Notes: generated by a model from the sequence alone, not told the origin. A stretch of DNA of 37,214 nucleotides from a bacterium (GCA_024278215.1 JAJRTR010000133.1:1-37214), one strand, 5' to 3'. Shown: positions 27,103-35,170, counted from the first letter of the stretch. Made by a program: numbers and translations.

Positions 27103-28434
27103 TCACTCTGCAACTTTCTGTATCATCGCCTGATATCCATAGTGGGCGATAAGGTTGTCGAGAATAACCATGGCCATGACACTTTCCGCAACCGGCCATA
27201 TACGACCGACAATTGTGGGATCACGGCGCGTGATGGCCGAAAGCTGCGTGTTTTCCATCGTGTACTTATCCACAGTGTTTTGTTCTCTGTCGATAGTAGG
27301 CGTCGGCTTGACAGTGATGCGAGCGATAACCGGCTGACCTGTGGAAAGACCGCCTGTGATGCCGCCGGCGTTGTTCGAGTCGAACCTGATTTTGCCGTCT
27401 GCCGCGCTCATTCTGTCGTTGGAATCGTAACCTGTCATGTCTTTGACAGCCATGCCCGCGCCGACCTCGACTGCCTTCACGGCGCCAATGCTCATCAGTA
27501 TGCCTAGGTCGCCGTCGAGCTTGTGAAAAACGGGTTCACCTACTCCGGCAGGCAATCCGAGCGCCACAACTTCCACCTGTCCGCCTGACGAATCGCCTGT
27601 CTTTGTTATTTTATTGCATTCTTCCAGCATTTCATCCGCAATATCGGCATCAGGGCAGTTGATAACATGATGGACACCGTATTTATCCCTGATCACCGCC
27701 GGGTCGACCTCTCTCGCTTTTGCTCTGATGTCCTGTATTTCGTTTTCGATCTGTGCGAAGATCGCCATCTTTTCGAGGAAACGCTGTTCAGTGTTGATGC
27801 GCTCTTTTACGTATATTTCCTGGTAGAACGGGTCGTAGTCGCAACGATATTGTTTATACTGCTGATAAGATTCCCATGCTTTTTCCAGGTCTACGCTGTC
27901 GACTCGCACACCCGCAGCTTCCTTGATATAGGAGAAAACGCGGATGCCGCATTTTCCGAGAATGCGGCGGGCGACATGGCCCGCTGCGACAATAGTCGCA
28001 GTGTAGCGACCGCTGAAGAAGCCCGCGCCGATAGCGTCGTCGTCCGGGCCGTATTTGATAAAGGACGCATACGAAGCGTGGCCGGGGCGTGGTGTGCGGT
28101 TTGTATCCTGGTACTGTTTTATGTGAATAAAATGACGGTCCAGATTCGGTATCAACACGGTAAACGGCGTACCGTTGGTGTGTCCTTTGTTGTCTGCGCC
28201 CTCAATAGTATCCGCAGCATTTATCCCCGCATATATCACTGGCAGGTCTGGCTCGACGCGCGGTGATGAAAGCTCATCAGCACCGGGCTTGCGCAGCAGA
28301 AGGTCGGAATACAGTTCCTGCTCCGTTATCTTCATGCCGGGCGGCACTCCCTGTATCGTCGTATTCAGTCCGTCCTGGTAGGAGCCGCCGCCTACGGTCA
28401 CCTGAAATATTCGTCCGAAATGACATCCTATCAT
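27103..28434 (-). CDS. aroC: Divergent chorismate synthase homologue
   Basis: 443 residues, versus about 360 for typical AroC. Family regions in order: GRIFQVTVGGGSYQDG (7-22), IQGVPPGM, TPRPGHASYASFIKYG (114-129), GAGFFSGRYTATIVAAG (136-152), VVALGLPAGVGEPVF (289-303), SNNAGGITGGLSTGQ (353-367) and KPTPTI. Chorismate synthase makes chorismate from EPSP with reduced FMN. Odd points: the GESHG motif is GGSYQDG, so its conserved His is Tyr19; GRHDPC is TRRDPT; and about 55 extra residues with a coiled-coil look (YQQYKQYRCDYDP... to REVDPAV, about 188-245) are inserted. His119 is kept. AGGAG lies 10 nt before the ATG. It may be a divergent true AroC or a paralogue with another reaction; no other shikimate gene is near. 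Confidence 0.8.
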   Translation of the reverse strand: MIGCHFGRIFQVTVGGGSYQDGLNTTIQGVPPGMKITEQELYSDLLLRKPGADELSSPRVEPDLPVIYAGINAADTIEGADNKGHTNGTPFTVLIPNLDRHFIHIKQYQDTNRTPRPGHASYASFIKYGPDDDAIGAGFFSGRYTATIVAAGHVARRILGKCGIRVFSYIKEAAGVRVDSVDLEKAWESYQQYKQYRCDYDPFYQEIYVKERINTEQRFLEKMAIFAQIENEIQDIRAKAREVDPAVIRDKYGVHHVINCPDADIADEMLEECNKITKTGDSSGGQVEVVALGLPAGVGEPVFHKLDGDLGILMSIGAVKAVEVGAGMAVKDMTGYDSNDRMSAADGKIRFDSNNAGGITGGLSTGQPVIARITVKPTPTIDREQNTVDKYTMENTQLSAITRRDPTIVGRIWPVAESVMAMVILDNLIAHYGYQAMIQKVAE

Positions 28435-28486
28435 GTCTTTGTGTCTCCTGTTCTCTGTTTTAACCCGGATTTCTCCCGATTTTTAA

Positions 28487-28508
28487 CCCGCATTGGTGAA
28501 ATATGCGG
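28487..28508 (-). repeat. REP-like palindrome, copy 3
   Basis: CCCGCATTGGTGAAATATGCGG, the reverse orientation of the other copies, between the metallophosphoesterase and aroC-like genes. Confidence 0.6.
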
Positions 28509-28572
28509 TATAACACACGTGTATTATGTATAAAGAAGCGGTTTTCTGCAAGGGGACACATATACAGATGGA

Positions 28573-29499
28573 TCATGTATGTGTATGTGGAAAAACGAAC
28601 TTTCCGTATTTCTTAAGCAGCCTGGTCCTGACATTGCCGGCATAATATTCCAACTCCCGGAATGTGCCGTCCTGAAATAGTTCGACGGCAATACAATCTT
28701 CCTCGAAGCGGCTCCCGAAACTTGGAACCGTGAATATGTTTGCGCCCGGTATCGACTTCTTATCAATCAATTTAAGATGTGTGTGACCGTTGATAATTGT
28801 CAGACCTCCGCCCTCGTTTCTTTCCACATGTGCTTTTATGATATCTACGAACTCTTCTTTATCCTTCAACACATTTCCGTAATAAATCTCGAAACCGTTG
28901 AATATTTTTTTGTTGCCTGTTGCGTCATGATGAAGGAGGATGATTTTGTGTTTGCCTTTATATTCAGCAGTTGTGAGAAACCAGCGCAACATGTCGAGTT
29001 GCCGCATTCCGAGCTGTCCCATCGCTGATCGTGCAAGTGTCGAGTCGAGCCCGATGAGCGCGAAGCCCCTGCCGAGTTCACGAATATATGGAAAGTATTC
29101 TTTCGATGATTCAGGAGTATTCGTCTCATGCAGGAATTCGCGCATATACTTTTTAAAACGCCTCATGCGTACATTCCATGATTCCAGATTATTAAAGTTA
29201 GCTGTGTCGTGATTACCCGGAACGACGCAGAAGCGTTCAGGATCGCAACGATCGAGTACAGACATTACAGCTTCATATTGATCCGTCCGCCCGTTGTCTG
29301 TAAAATCGCCTGCGATAAGCACATAGTCGACAATCTTCAGGAAACGGCCCAGCAACTCCGCAAGGTCTTTCTGTATTTGCTCTGTGCTTTTAGCTTCGCC
29401 TACAATGCGGCTGAAAGCGAATGTTCTGCTGCCCACACAATGTATATCAGAAATAAGAAGCAGTTTGATAGAATCAATCTTTTCGGTCACATCAACCAT
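28573..29499 (-). CDS. Calcineurin-like metallophosphoesterase
   Basis: About 308 residues. Metal-ligand blocks in order: LLISDIHCVG, LIAGDFTDNG, VVPGNHDTANF, LLHHDATG, and INGHTHLKL, the complete class III phosphodiesterase set that binds two metals. The frame extends up to an ATG at 29622, but the first 41 codons (many Cys and Trp, no conservation) look untranslated, so the start is placed at the internal ATG 29499, about ten residues before the first motif, as in CpdA-like proteins. No signal peptide, so cytoplasmic. Substrate (cyclic nucleotide, nucleotide or phosphodiester) cannot be told. Confidence 0.87.
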   Translation of the reverse strand: MVDVTEKIDSIKLLLISDIHCVGSRTFAFSRIVGEAKSTEQIQKDLAELLGRFLKIVDYVLIAGDFTDNGRTDQYEAVMSVLDRCDPERFCVVPGNHDTANFNNLESWNVRMRRFKKYMREFLHETNTPESSKEYFPYIRELGRGFALIGLDSTLARSAMGQLGMRQLDMLRWFLTTAEYKGKHKIILLHHDATGNKKIFNGFEIYYGNVLKDKEEFVDIIKAHVERNEGGGLTIINGHTHLKLIDKKSIPGANIFTVPSFGSRFEEDCIAVELFQDGTFRELEYYAGNVRTRLLKKYGKFVFPHTHT

Positions 29500-29660
29500 C
29501 CTGAAGTTTATTAATCCACTTTTGAACAAAACGCAAAGTTCTGTCCATCCGCCGTCACAAATATTAGCATAAGATCGACACAACATAAAACGGGAATGGT
29601 TGCACTTCCTGTTTTTTGCCATGTATCGGGTCTTGTTGTGGAAAGCCTGTAGATATATAA

Positions 29661-29690
29661 TTGCATAGTATCGGCAGTCGGCGATATAAT
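29661..29690 (+). promoter_or_regulatory. Sigma70-like promoter
   Basis: TTGCAT, 18-bp spacer and a perfect TATAAT, ending 68 bp before the ATG at 29759. Best-looking housekeeping promoter outside the repeats; likely drives the helical hypothetical gene and perhaps the genes after it. Confidence 0.55.
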
Positions 29691-29758
29691 CGACGGGCCT
29701 TCAACACCGTGCTGAACGGTATGGTGTATGTGCAATAGGCGCAAAGGGAGAACTTAAA

Positions 29759-30730
29759 ATGGACAATGTTCAAACAACAGTAGAAAAATCTTTCTGGATG
29801 TTAATAGAAGGAAAAATTCATGAGCTTGGTGATTCGGAATTCAGCGGAAGCGGAGAAAACGCCGTGAAAAAGATTGCCCTGGAAATAGACTCGAGCGGAC
29901 TCAATGTTTCTCTCAACGGAGGCCGTATGATCCAGCTGAGGACGGCAGTAAGAGAACGAATCAGGGTAGGCAGGCCGCTCTTGAAGGATATAACTGACGC
30001 GATAAACGCGCTTGCTCTCGAAGATATCGCGGATGCTTATGCCGCCATGATGGGTGTGACGGGCAAAGTGGGGCAGACATTTCCGGACTTCCGACAATCC
30101 GCCTACCGCCCCGATGTGCTCGCCATGGTCGAGAAAAAGAAACTCGATCTTCAGGTTGCAAAAGCAAAAAGTCTCGACGGCGACTCCGGGATACGATACT
30201 TGATCGGCGAAGGCATCGAAGATGAAATAATTATCGATTCGCTCGGCATCAATGATGAAAAACTCGCCGAAGTTAAAACCGCTATTGCCGCCGAACTTGC
30301 TGAAAAGAGACGGATTGAAAAACTGCTTGAAGCCGTCGGCGATAAAAGCGATGACGAAAAAGTGAAGCACCTCATAGACAACGATGTTGCCGATGAACAA
30401 ATAGTGAAAATCGGCGGCTTCGGTCGGGACATAATCGACAATGTCAAAAAAGCGATGGAAGAAGAGTTGAAAGAAAAACAGAGACTTGCCGATGAGGAAG
30501 CCGCCAGGAAAAAAGCGGAAGCGGAAGGCCCGCCCCTTGAAGATATTCCGGCAGATCAGATGCTCGAATACATAGAGACTATCAACGACATTCTCGATAT
30601 GACCGAAGTCGAGGCGGAGGTGCGACAGATGTGCGAACAGAGTTCAATCCCGAAATGCCTCATAGATGTTGCCGTCACGGATAGGGGAAAACTCGAAGAA
30701 CTCGAAAAACAGGCGGAAGACGCAAGCTGA
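29759..30730 (+). CDS. Hypothetical helical protein with duplicated ~50-residue module
   Basis: 323 residues, strongly charged, no signal peptide or membrane helix; AGGGAG lies about 9 nt before the ATG. I do not recognise the family. Two consecutive related segments are visible: about 143-192 (IRYLIGEGIEDEIIIDSLG ... VKTAIAAELAEKRRIEK) and about 201-249 (VKHLIDNDVADEQIVKIGG ... VKKAMEEELKEKQRLAD), each a short helical motif followed by a coiled-coil-like helix. A Lys/Glu/Ala-rich linker and a small acidic C-terminal domain follow. Probably a cytoplasmic protein-protein interaction protein. Followed by the leader and hairpin of the BtuF-like gene. Confidence 0.75.
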   Translation: MDNVQTTVEKSFWMLIEGKIHELGDSEFSGSGENAVKKIALEIDSSGLNVSLNGGRMIQLRTAVRERIRVGRPLLKDITDAINALALEDIADAYAAMMGVTGKVGQTFPDFRQSAYRPDVLAMVEKKKLDLQVAKAKSLDGDSGIRYLIGEGIEDEIIIDSLGINDEKLAEVKTAIAAELAEKRRIEKLLEAVGDKSDDEKVKHLIDNDVADEQIVKIGGFGRDIIDNVKKAMEEELKEKQRLADEEAARKKAEAEGPPLEDIPADQMLEYIETINDILDMTEVEAEVRQMCEQSSIPKCLIDVAVTDRGKLEELEKQAEDAS

Positions 30731-30872
30731 ATCCCTTACGCACACATGATTTCAACACCGGTGTATATGCCTGCGATACGGAAATACCGAACGGATAACA
30801 CCTCACAATGAGAGAGCCGTTCGCGCAATGAGCTTTCAACACAGCACACCCGATAGGCAGAGGCAAGCACCG

Positions 30873-30894
30873 GACCTCCCGGAGGTCTTTTTTT
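30873..30894 (+). terminator. Terminator-like hairpin that also buries the next gene's Shine-Dalgarno
   Basis: GACCTCC-C-GGAGGTC followed by seven T. It has the form of an intrinsic terminator for the upstream gene, yet its right arm contains GGAGG, which lies about 9 nt before the ATG at 30895 and is the only Shine-Dalgarno for that gene. The T-run abuts the start codon. Confidence 0.65.
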
Positions 30895-31863
30895 ATGTCG
30901 CACATCCAGAATAAACTTGCACTGTGTCTGGCGTTATTGTCACTCTTTGTTTTTGCCCTTGCGTCCTGCACTGGTGAGAATCATGCAAATACCGACGGCG
31001 GCAATGCCGGCGCAAAAAATGCCCCGAAACGCATTGTGTCACTCGCTCCCAGCGTCACGGAAACATTGTTCCTGCTGGGACTCGACAAGGAAATAGTCGG
31101 AGTGTCGAGTTATTGCAACTACCCGCCTGCCGCGCTCGAACGTCCCCGGCTCGGCGGTCTGTATGATCCGAATCTTGAAAGTATTATTGCCCTCAAACCT
31201 GATCTTGTAATACTATTCCCAAGCCTCAGTGAAACCATCGGCGCTTCACTAAGGGCGATGGGCATAAAAACGCTTGCCAACGAAAACCAGACGCTTGAGG
31301 ATATCGAGCAGTCATTTATCACTATCGGTAATGCCGTCGGACACGTAAAAAAGGGCCGTGAGCTTGCCGAACAGTTCAGAACAGAAATAGAGCGCGCGAG
31401 AAAAAAATATGCAGGCAGGGAAACATCTGCAAAAGTTATGGTAGTGGTCGGTCGGAACCCCGGTACTATGCAGAGCATTTATGTCGCCGGCAAGAAGACG
31501 TTTTATAATGAAATATTGGAAATAATCGGCGCTTCGAATATCTTCGGCGACGTCGACATGAATTATCCGCAGCCTTCCATCGAAGAAATCATCACAAGAA
31601 ACCCGGACATTATCATCGAAGCAGCATCCGGACGCGCAGGCGAAAAAGACCTCACCCGTAACATTAAGAACGAATGGGCGCGGCTCGGGAATATCAGCGC
31701 GGTCGCAAATGACAGGATATATGTTTTTGTCGATCAGTACGTGTCGATCCCCGGCCCTCGAATTACGCTTCTACTGCATGATTTCGAAGAAGCGGTATAT
31801 GGAGACGAGCATGATGCGACGGATGAAGAAACCTCCGGCACGTCAGCTTTAAGGGATCATTGA
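30895..31863 (+). CDS. BtuF-like periplasmic substrate-binding lipoprotein
   Basis: 322 residues. Signal peptide with lipobox LASC (Cys about 24), then a class III periplasmic-binding domain: RIVSLAPSVTETLFLLGL (the BtuF hallmark), GVSSYCNYPPAA, GGLYDPNLESIIALKPDLVI, a long backbone helix around 130-165, and EEIITRNPDIIIEA. The family binds cobalamin, or haem/siderophores in relatives, and delivers it to a BtuCD-type importer; no permease or ATPase is adjacent. The start is fixed by GGAGG inside the preceding hairpin. queC follows after 87 bp. Cobalamin is the most likely ligand because of the Y/C/P-rich GVSSYCNYPP segment typical of BtuF. Confidence 0.85.
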   Translation: MSHIQNKLALCLALLSLFVFALASCTGENHANTDGGNAGAKNAPKRIVSLAPSVTETLFLLGLDKEIVGVSSYCNYPPAALERPRLGGLYDPNLESIIALKPDLVILFPSLSETIGASLRAMGIKTLANENQTLEDIEQSFITIGNAVGHVKKGRELAEQFRTEIERARKKYAGRETSAKVMVVVGRNPGTMQSIYVAGKKTFYNEILEIIGASNIFGDVDMNYPQPSIEEIITRNPDIIIEAASGRAGEKDLTRNIKNEWARLGNISAVANDRIYVFVDQYVSIPGPRITLLLHDFEEAVYGDEHDATDEETSGTSALRDH

Positions 31864-31950
31864 ACAGAATGAGGCACAAAATATATAGAAAACTGTTGAC
31901 AGTTGCCGACCGGCGGTAATGTTCATAGCAACCGGGAGAGCAGAAACTCT

Positions 31951-32643
31951 ATGGAAAAAGCAGAGAGAGCCGTTGTTTTGCTGAGTGGAGGACTTGACTC
32001 CGCCACGACAACGGCAATTGCGAAAAGCGAAGGATACGAAATATATGCTATGTCCTTCGACTACGGCCAGAGACATCTGGTGGAGCTTGAAGCTGCAAAA
32101 AGATTGGCGGAATATTTCAATACCTGCAAACATCAGATAGTAAAAATTGATCTTCGGGCATTCGGCGGTTCCGCTTTAACCGGCGATATTGATGTGCCGA
32201 AAGACCGCACCGGTGATGACATGAGTGAAGGCATCCCGATTACTTATGTGCCGGCAAGAAATACTATTTTTCTCTCCTTCGCACTGGCCTGGGCGGAAGT
32301 TGAAGGCTGTGAAGATATCTTTATCGGCGTCAATGCGATTGACTACAGCGGTTACCCCGACTGCCGTCCCGAATATATAGCAGCCTTCGAGAACATGGCC
32401 AACCTTGCAACGAAGACGGCAGTTGAAGGCAAACAGAGAATAAGGATACACACGCCACTGATTTCGCTTACTAAAGCGGACATAATAAAAAAAGGTATAG
32501 CCCTTGGCGTCGACTACTCGATGACGTCGAGTTGCTATGACCCGGATATGCGGGGCCTTGCCTGCGGGCAGTGCGATTCGTGCCTGTTGCGAAAAAGAGG
32601 TTTTCTCGAAGCCGGGATTCCGGACCCGACAAAGTATGCTTAA
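31951..32643 (+). CDS. queC: 7-cyano-7-deazaguanine synthase
   Basis: 230 residues from ATG 31951 (GGGAG about 12 nt upstream; an upstream in-frame ATG at 31903 adds 16 residues without family similarity). PP-loop ATPase motif [44 protein letters not shown] and the zinc site C-Y-D-P ... [11 protein letters not shown]. Converts 7-carboxy-7-deazaguanine to preQ0 for queuosine. No other que genes are in the window, and I see no preQ1 riboswitch in the 87-bp leader. Confidence 0.95.
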   Translation: MEKAERAVVLLSGGLDSATTTAIAKSEGYEIYAMSFDYGQRHLVELEAAKRLAEYFNTCKHQIVKIDLRAFGGSALTGDIDVPKDRTGDDMSEGIPITYVPARNTIFLSFALAWAEVEGCEDIFIGVNAIDYSGYPDCRPEYIAAFENMANLATKTAVEGKQRIRIHTPLISLTKADIIKKGIALGVDYSMTSSCYDPDMRGLACGQCDSCLLRKRGFLEAGIPDPTKYA

Positions 32644-32684
32644 TAATAGCTGGAGATAGTGATATTAACTTTTATAATAGAAAA

Positions 32685-32857
32685 GAGCCAATTGCAAAAT
32701 TATGTTCGTAGCGAGATCGAGCAAAATTGTTCAGAGCAAGGCGGAGGTGTAAAATCCTCGCATGCGTACTTGTAGAGCAAGGACGATTTTATGCCGATAA
32801 CGCAGCTATGGACAATAGCAACCGACCGTATCAGAATCAGAATTTTGCAATTGACTC
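32685..32857 (+). mobile_element. Family A MITE-like element, copy 5
   Basis: 173 bp from GAGCCAATTGCAAAATT to AATTTTGCAATTGACTC, flanked by AAAA on both sides (32681-32684 and 32858-32861). It has lost a few bases of the central hairpin arm (AGAGTACGTCGAGG is reduced to AGAGCAAGG). R end faces the amidohydrolase start. Confidence 0.83.
32809..32837 (+). promoter_or_regulatory. Outward promoter in family A copy 5, facing the amidohydrolase gene
   Basis: TGGACA, 17-bp spacer, CAGAAT. A start near 32844 gives a leader of about 46 nt. Confidence 0.45.
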
Positions 32858-32889
32858 AAAAGAATTAGTTGTTGCGAAAGTGTACGGAA

Positions 32890-34290
32890 ATGATAAAGAA
32901 ATTGGGAAAAGCGTTCAACAGACTCCTTATTAAGAATGCACGTGTGCTCGATGTCGAAAAAGGTGAGCTTTCGCCGCCGCAGAAGATTATCATTGAAAAA
33001 GGTATTATTCGGGAAACAGGCACAGAGGCCGAACCCGATTGTGATAGTATCGACCTCGATGGACTGACTCTTTCGCCCGGTCTCATCGACTGCCATGTAC
33101 ATATTCTCAGTCCGTATCTGACGGAACAAAAGGGTATACCGGGACTATGGACACTGAAACAGATGGAGCGCAACTGCCGGGCGACTCTTGCTGCCGGAGT
33201 GGTCTGTGTCTGCGATATGCTTTCACCGATAAAGATACTGAATCGTGTGCGCAGAAAGATCGAATCCGGCAATGTCGATGGACCGGACATCATAGCATCC
33301 GGCGGAATATTCAGCTGCGCGGGCGGTTACCCGGAAGCGATAAGTCCGGTGGCTGCTCCCATAGGCGCTGTAACCGGCCAGCCCAAGTATGAGCCCAGAA
33401 CTCCGGCGCAGGCGAAAAGACTTGTTAATTACCTTTATAACCTTGGCGCAGGCGTGATAAAAGTCGGCTACACACGATTGTCACGCCAACTCGTGGACGG
33501 CAGAACCCTTCCCGCTATCAGCGATGAGAACCTGCGTGCCGTTTGCAACGCCGCACACGAACTCGGGCTCAAAGTTCGCGTCCACCACAATTGGTCCGAG
33601 GACATGAACCATCTCATCACATTCGACATAGACACGCTCGAACACGGCGTCTACGACAGGACGTTGCTTGATGAAGAAATTCAGGATGTGAAAGAAAGCG
33701 GTGTGTCGATTGTCCCCACACTTACCATAAACGACAGCCAGGCACGATTCGAAGAAAAGCTCGGATTTCTCAAAAGCAACAGGGCGAAAGAATATTTCGA
33801 GCCGGAAGCGCTAAGGCATCTCACATGGGTTTGCTCGACATGGACAGACTTCAGTGGTGAGAGCTATGGCGGCTCGTTCGGCTACACACGTGCCAACCGC
33901 TACTGTTATGATGCCGAATTGAATAATACACGAAACCTTTTCGAGGCCGGTGTGAAACTGTATGCCGGAACAGACACCGGCGCGGTCGTAGCATGGCCGG
34001 GTGAACTCGCAGATGAATTGATCAGGCTCAACAGCATCGGCATGTCTCCCCTGCAGGCCGTCAGGGCCGCAACGGCAGAGGCCGCCGAACTGGTTGGCAG
34101 GCCGGACCTCGGCATCGTTAAAAATGGTAAAACCGCGTCGTTCACTGTTATCGAGGGCAATCCGCTTGACGACCTTTCGGCTTATAAGAAAGTAAGATAT
34201 GTCTGCAAGAGTGGAAAGTGGTACAAACCCCTGCACGATCAATTGCCCGATTTCTGGTCGGGTTACGATGTTCATTTCAAGCTTCGATAG
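32890..34290 (+). CDS. Metal-dependent amidohydrolase
   Basis: 466 residues from ATG 32890 (an in-frame TTG at 32869 is an alternative; it lies just outside the repeat). Amidohydrolase fold with N-terminal composite domain (LLIKNARVLDVEKGELSPPQ), the HxH motif GLIDCHVHI, the lysine in GVIKVGY, histidines in KVRVHHNW and TLEHGVYD, and the aspartate in YAGTDTG; the C-terminal part has GIVKNGKTASFTVIEGNPL. Resembles the imidazolonepropionase/Xaa-Pro-dipeptidase-like subgroup; no signal peptide. The substrate cannot be assigned. The AG of its TAG stop comes from a truncated family-B repeat. Confidence 0.87.
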   Translation: MIKKLGKAFNRLLIKNARVLDVEKGELSPPQKIIIEKGIIRETGTEAEPDCDSIDLDGLTLSPGLIDCHVHILSPYLTEQKGIPGLWTLKQMERNCRATLAAGVVCVCDMLSPIKILNRVRRKIESGNVDGPDIIASGGIFSCAGGYPEAISPVAAPIGAVTGQPKYEPRTPAQAKRLVNYLYNLGAGVIKVGYTRLSRQLVDGRTLPAISDENLRAVCNAAHELGLKVRVHHNWSEDMNHLITFDIDTLEHGVYDRTLLDEEIQDVKESGVSIVPTLTINDSQARFEEKLGFLKSNRAKEYFEPEALRHLTWVCSTWTDFSGESYGGSFGYTRANRYCYDAELNNTRNLFEAGVKLYAGTDTGAVVAWPGELADELIRLNSIGMSPLQAVRAATAEAAELVGRPDLGIVKNGKTASFTVIEGNPLDDLSAYKKVRYVCKSGKWYKPLHDQLPDFWSGYDVHFKLR

Positions 34291-34345
34291 TGTCGTGTCA
34301 CACTTGTAAATGCGCAACATGTGTATACAGTGGCCGGGGTCACCG
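34289..34345 (+). repeat. Family B repeat, truncated copy 3
   Basis: AGTGTCGTGTCACACTTGTA and the following bases up to the GGCCGGGGTCACCGTACC block match the start of family B (reverse complement of 13133 downwards). Homology fades after about 57 bp. Confidence 0.65.
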
Positions 34346-34455
34346 TACCATAAGCGCTCAAATAAGAATGGCCAATAAACTGGGTGCAGTATTTCTATTT
34401 GCAATGTTCGTTTTCTATTTCCTTCCATCAATTTTGTTTTAATATCGTTAACCCC

Positions 34456-34893
34456 TCCCTGCAATCCGTACCCGGCCTCAGCCCCGTCTCCATCGCCGCC
34501 ATCATCGCCGAAACAGGCGACATCAACCGCTTCGAAACCGTCAACAAATACATCGGCTACATCAGACTCTACTCCGTTCGCTTCCAGTCCGGCAAAACCG
34601 ACTTCTTCTCCCGCATGACACGAAAAGGCAACAAGCTCCTGAAGGATACACGGCATTGGCGACGACATGTCCACCGCCCGCGAAAAATACGAAAACGACG
34701 GCGTCAAAGCCGATGGCATCAAACACAACAACAGCGCCGCCTGCGCCGAGAAATCGCAGGAGTGAGCATCCCAAAGATCACACAACCGAGAGCCGCAGGC
34801 TCGAAAATCCTTGAGGCCCTCGACATAAAACTGCCCACCCCCAGCGACGACATACGAAAAGTATCCACCACAACCAAACAAGCGCACAAATAA
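34456..34893 (+). pseudogene. IS110-family transposase remnant (C-terminal domain)
   Basis: Residues SVPGLSPVSIAAIIAETGDI, NRFETVNKYIGYIRLY and GKTDFFSRMTRKGNKLLKD match the helix-hairpin-helix-like C-terminal domain of IS110/IS116/IS902 transposases (Transposase_20). The N-terminal DEDD catalytic domain is missing. After about 34655 the frame becomes Arg-rich nonsense, and another reading frame there is open for only about 37 codons. The last 30 residues (ILEALDIKLPTPSDDIRKVS) look protein-like again but I cannot place them. A decayed, possibly composite, element. Confidence 0.65.
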
Positions 34894-35170
34894 AAACGCC
34901 TTTGTATATCAGCATATTTCCAATATCACACTGTTCGTTCGGGGGGAATATCCGTTGTGAATGGTTGTTTTCTGCTTTTTATTTTATGACACCGTTTAAA
35001 GGGTGAATCACGAGGATGTATAATAATCAGATATTGTTTGCTTAATTCCATGGGGGACACGATTCGGAATCGAAGTGCGAAGTCAGGTCATGTCCACGGA
35101 ACTCCACAACGTCACTTCAGCTTACTGAAGTGTTACGTTTACTTTAGTGAAAAGGCACAAAGGGTTTTTA
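34894..35170. other. Intergenic region with strong hairpin upstream of second GDPD
   Basis: No gene seen. Contains a perfect hairpin CACTTCAG-CTTA-CTGAAGTG at 35113-35132, extended by AACGT/ACGTT arms (35108-35139), about 30 bp before the GDPD start; and a CGATTC-G-GAATCG palindrome near 35060. The hairpin may end transcription or form part of the GDPD leader. Confidence 0.5.

Noticed and set aside
30731-30894. Cobalamin riboswitch upstream of the BtuF-like gene
   Set aside because: I looked for the B12 box and its usual core (GCCACTG-type and GGTGAAAATCCGGC-type blocks) and found neither; only unclassified pairing potential remains.
31864-31950. preQ1 riboswitch before queC
   Set aside because: No compact preQ1-I hairpin with an A-rich tail or preQ1-II layout is recognisable in the 87-bp leader.
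12926-34442. Peptides containing SCHTCKCA at 12926-13132 (minus) and 34218-34442 (plus)
   Set aside because: Both are translations of the outer end of family B repeats, not a shared zinc-finger gene.
33811-34887. 358-codon minus-strand frame
   Set aside because: Mostly antisense to the amidohydrolase and the IS110 relic; no domain or Shine-Dalgarno.
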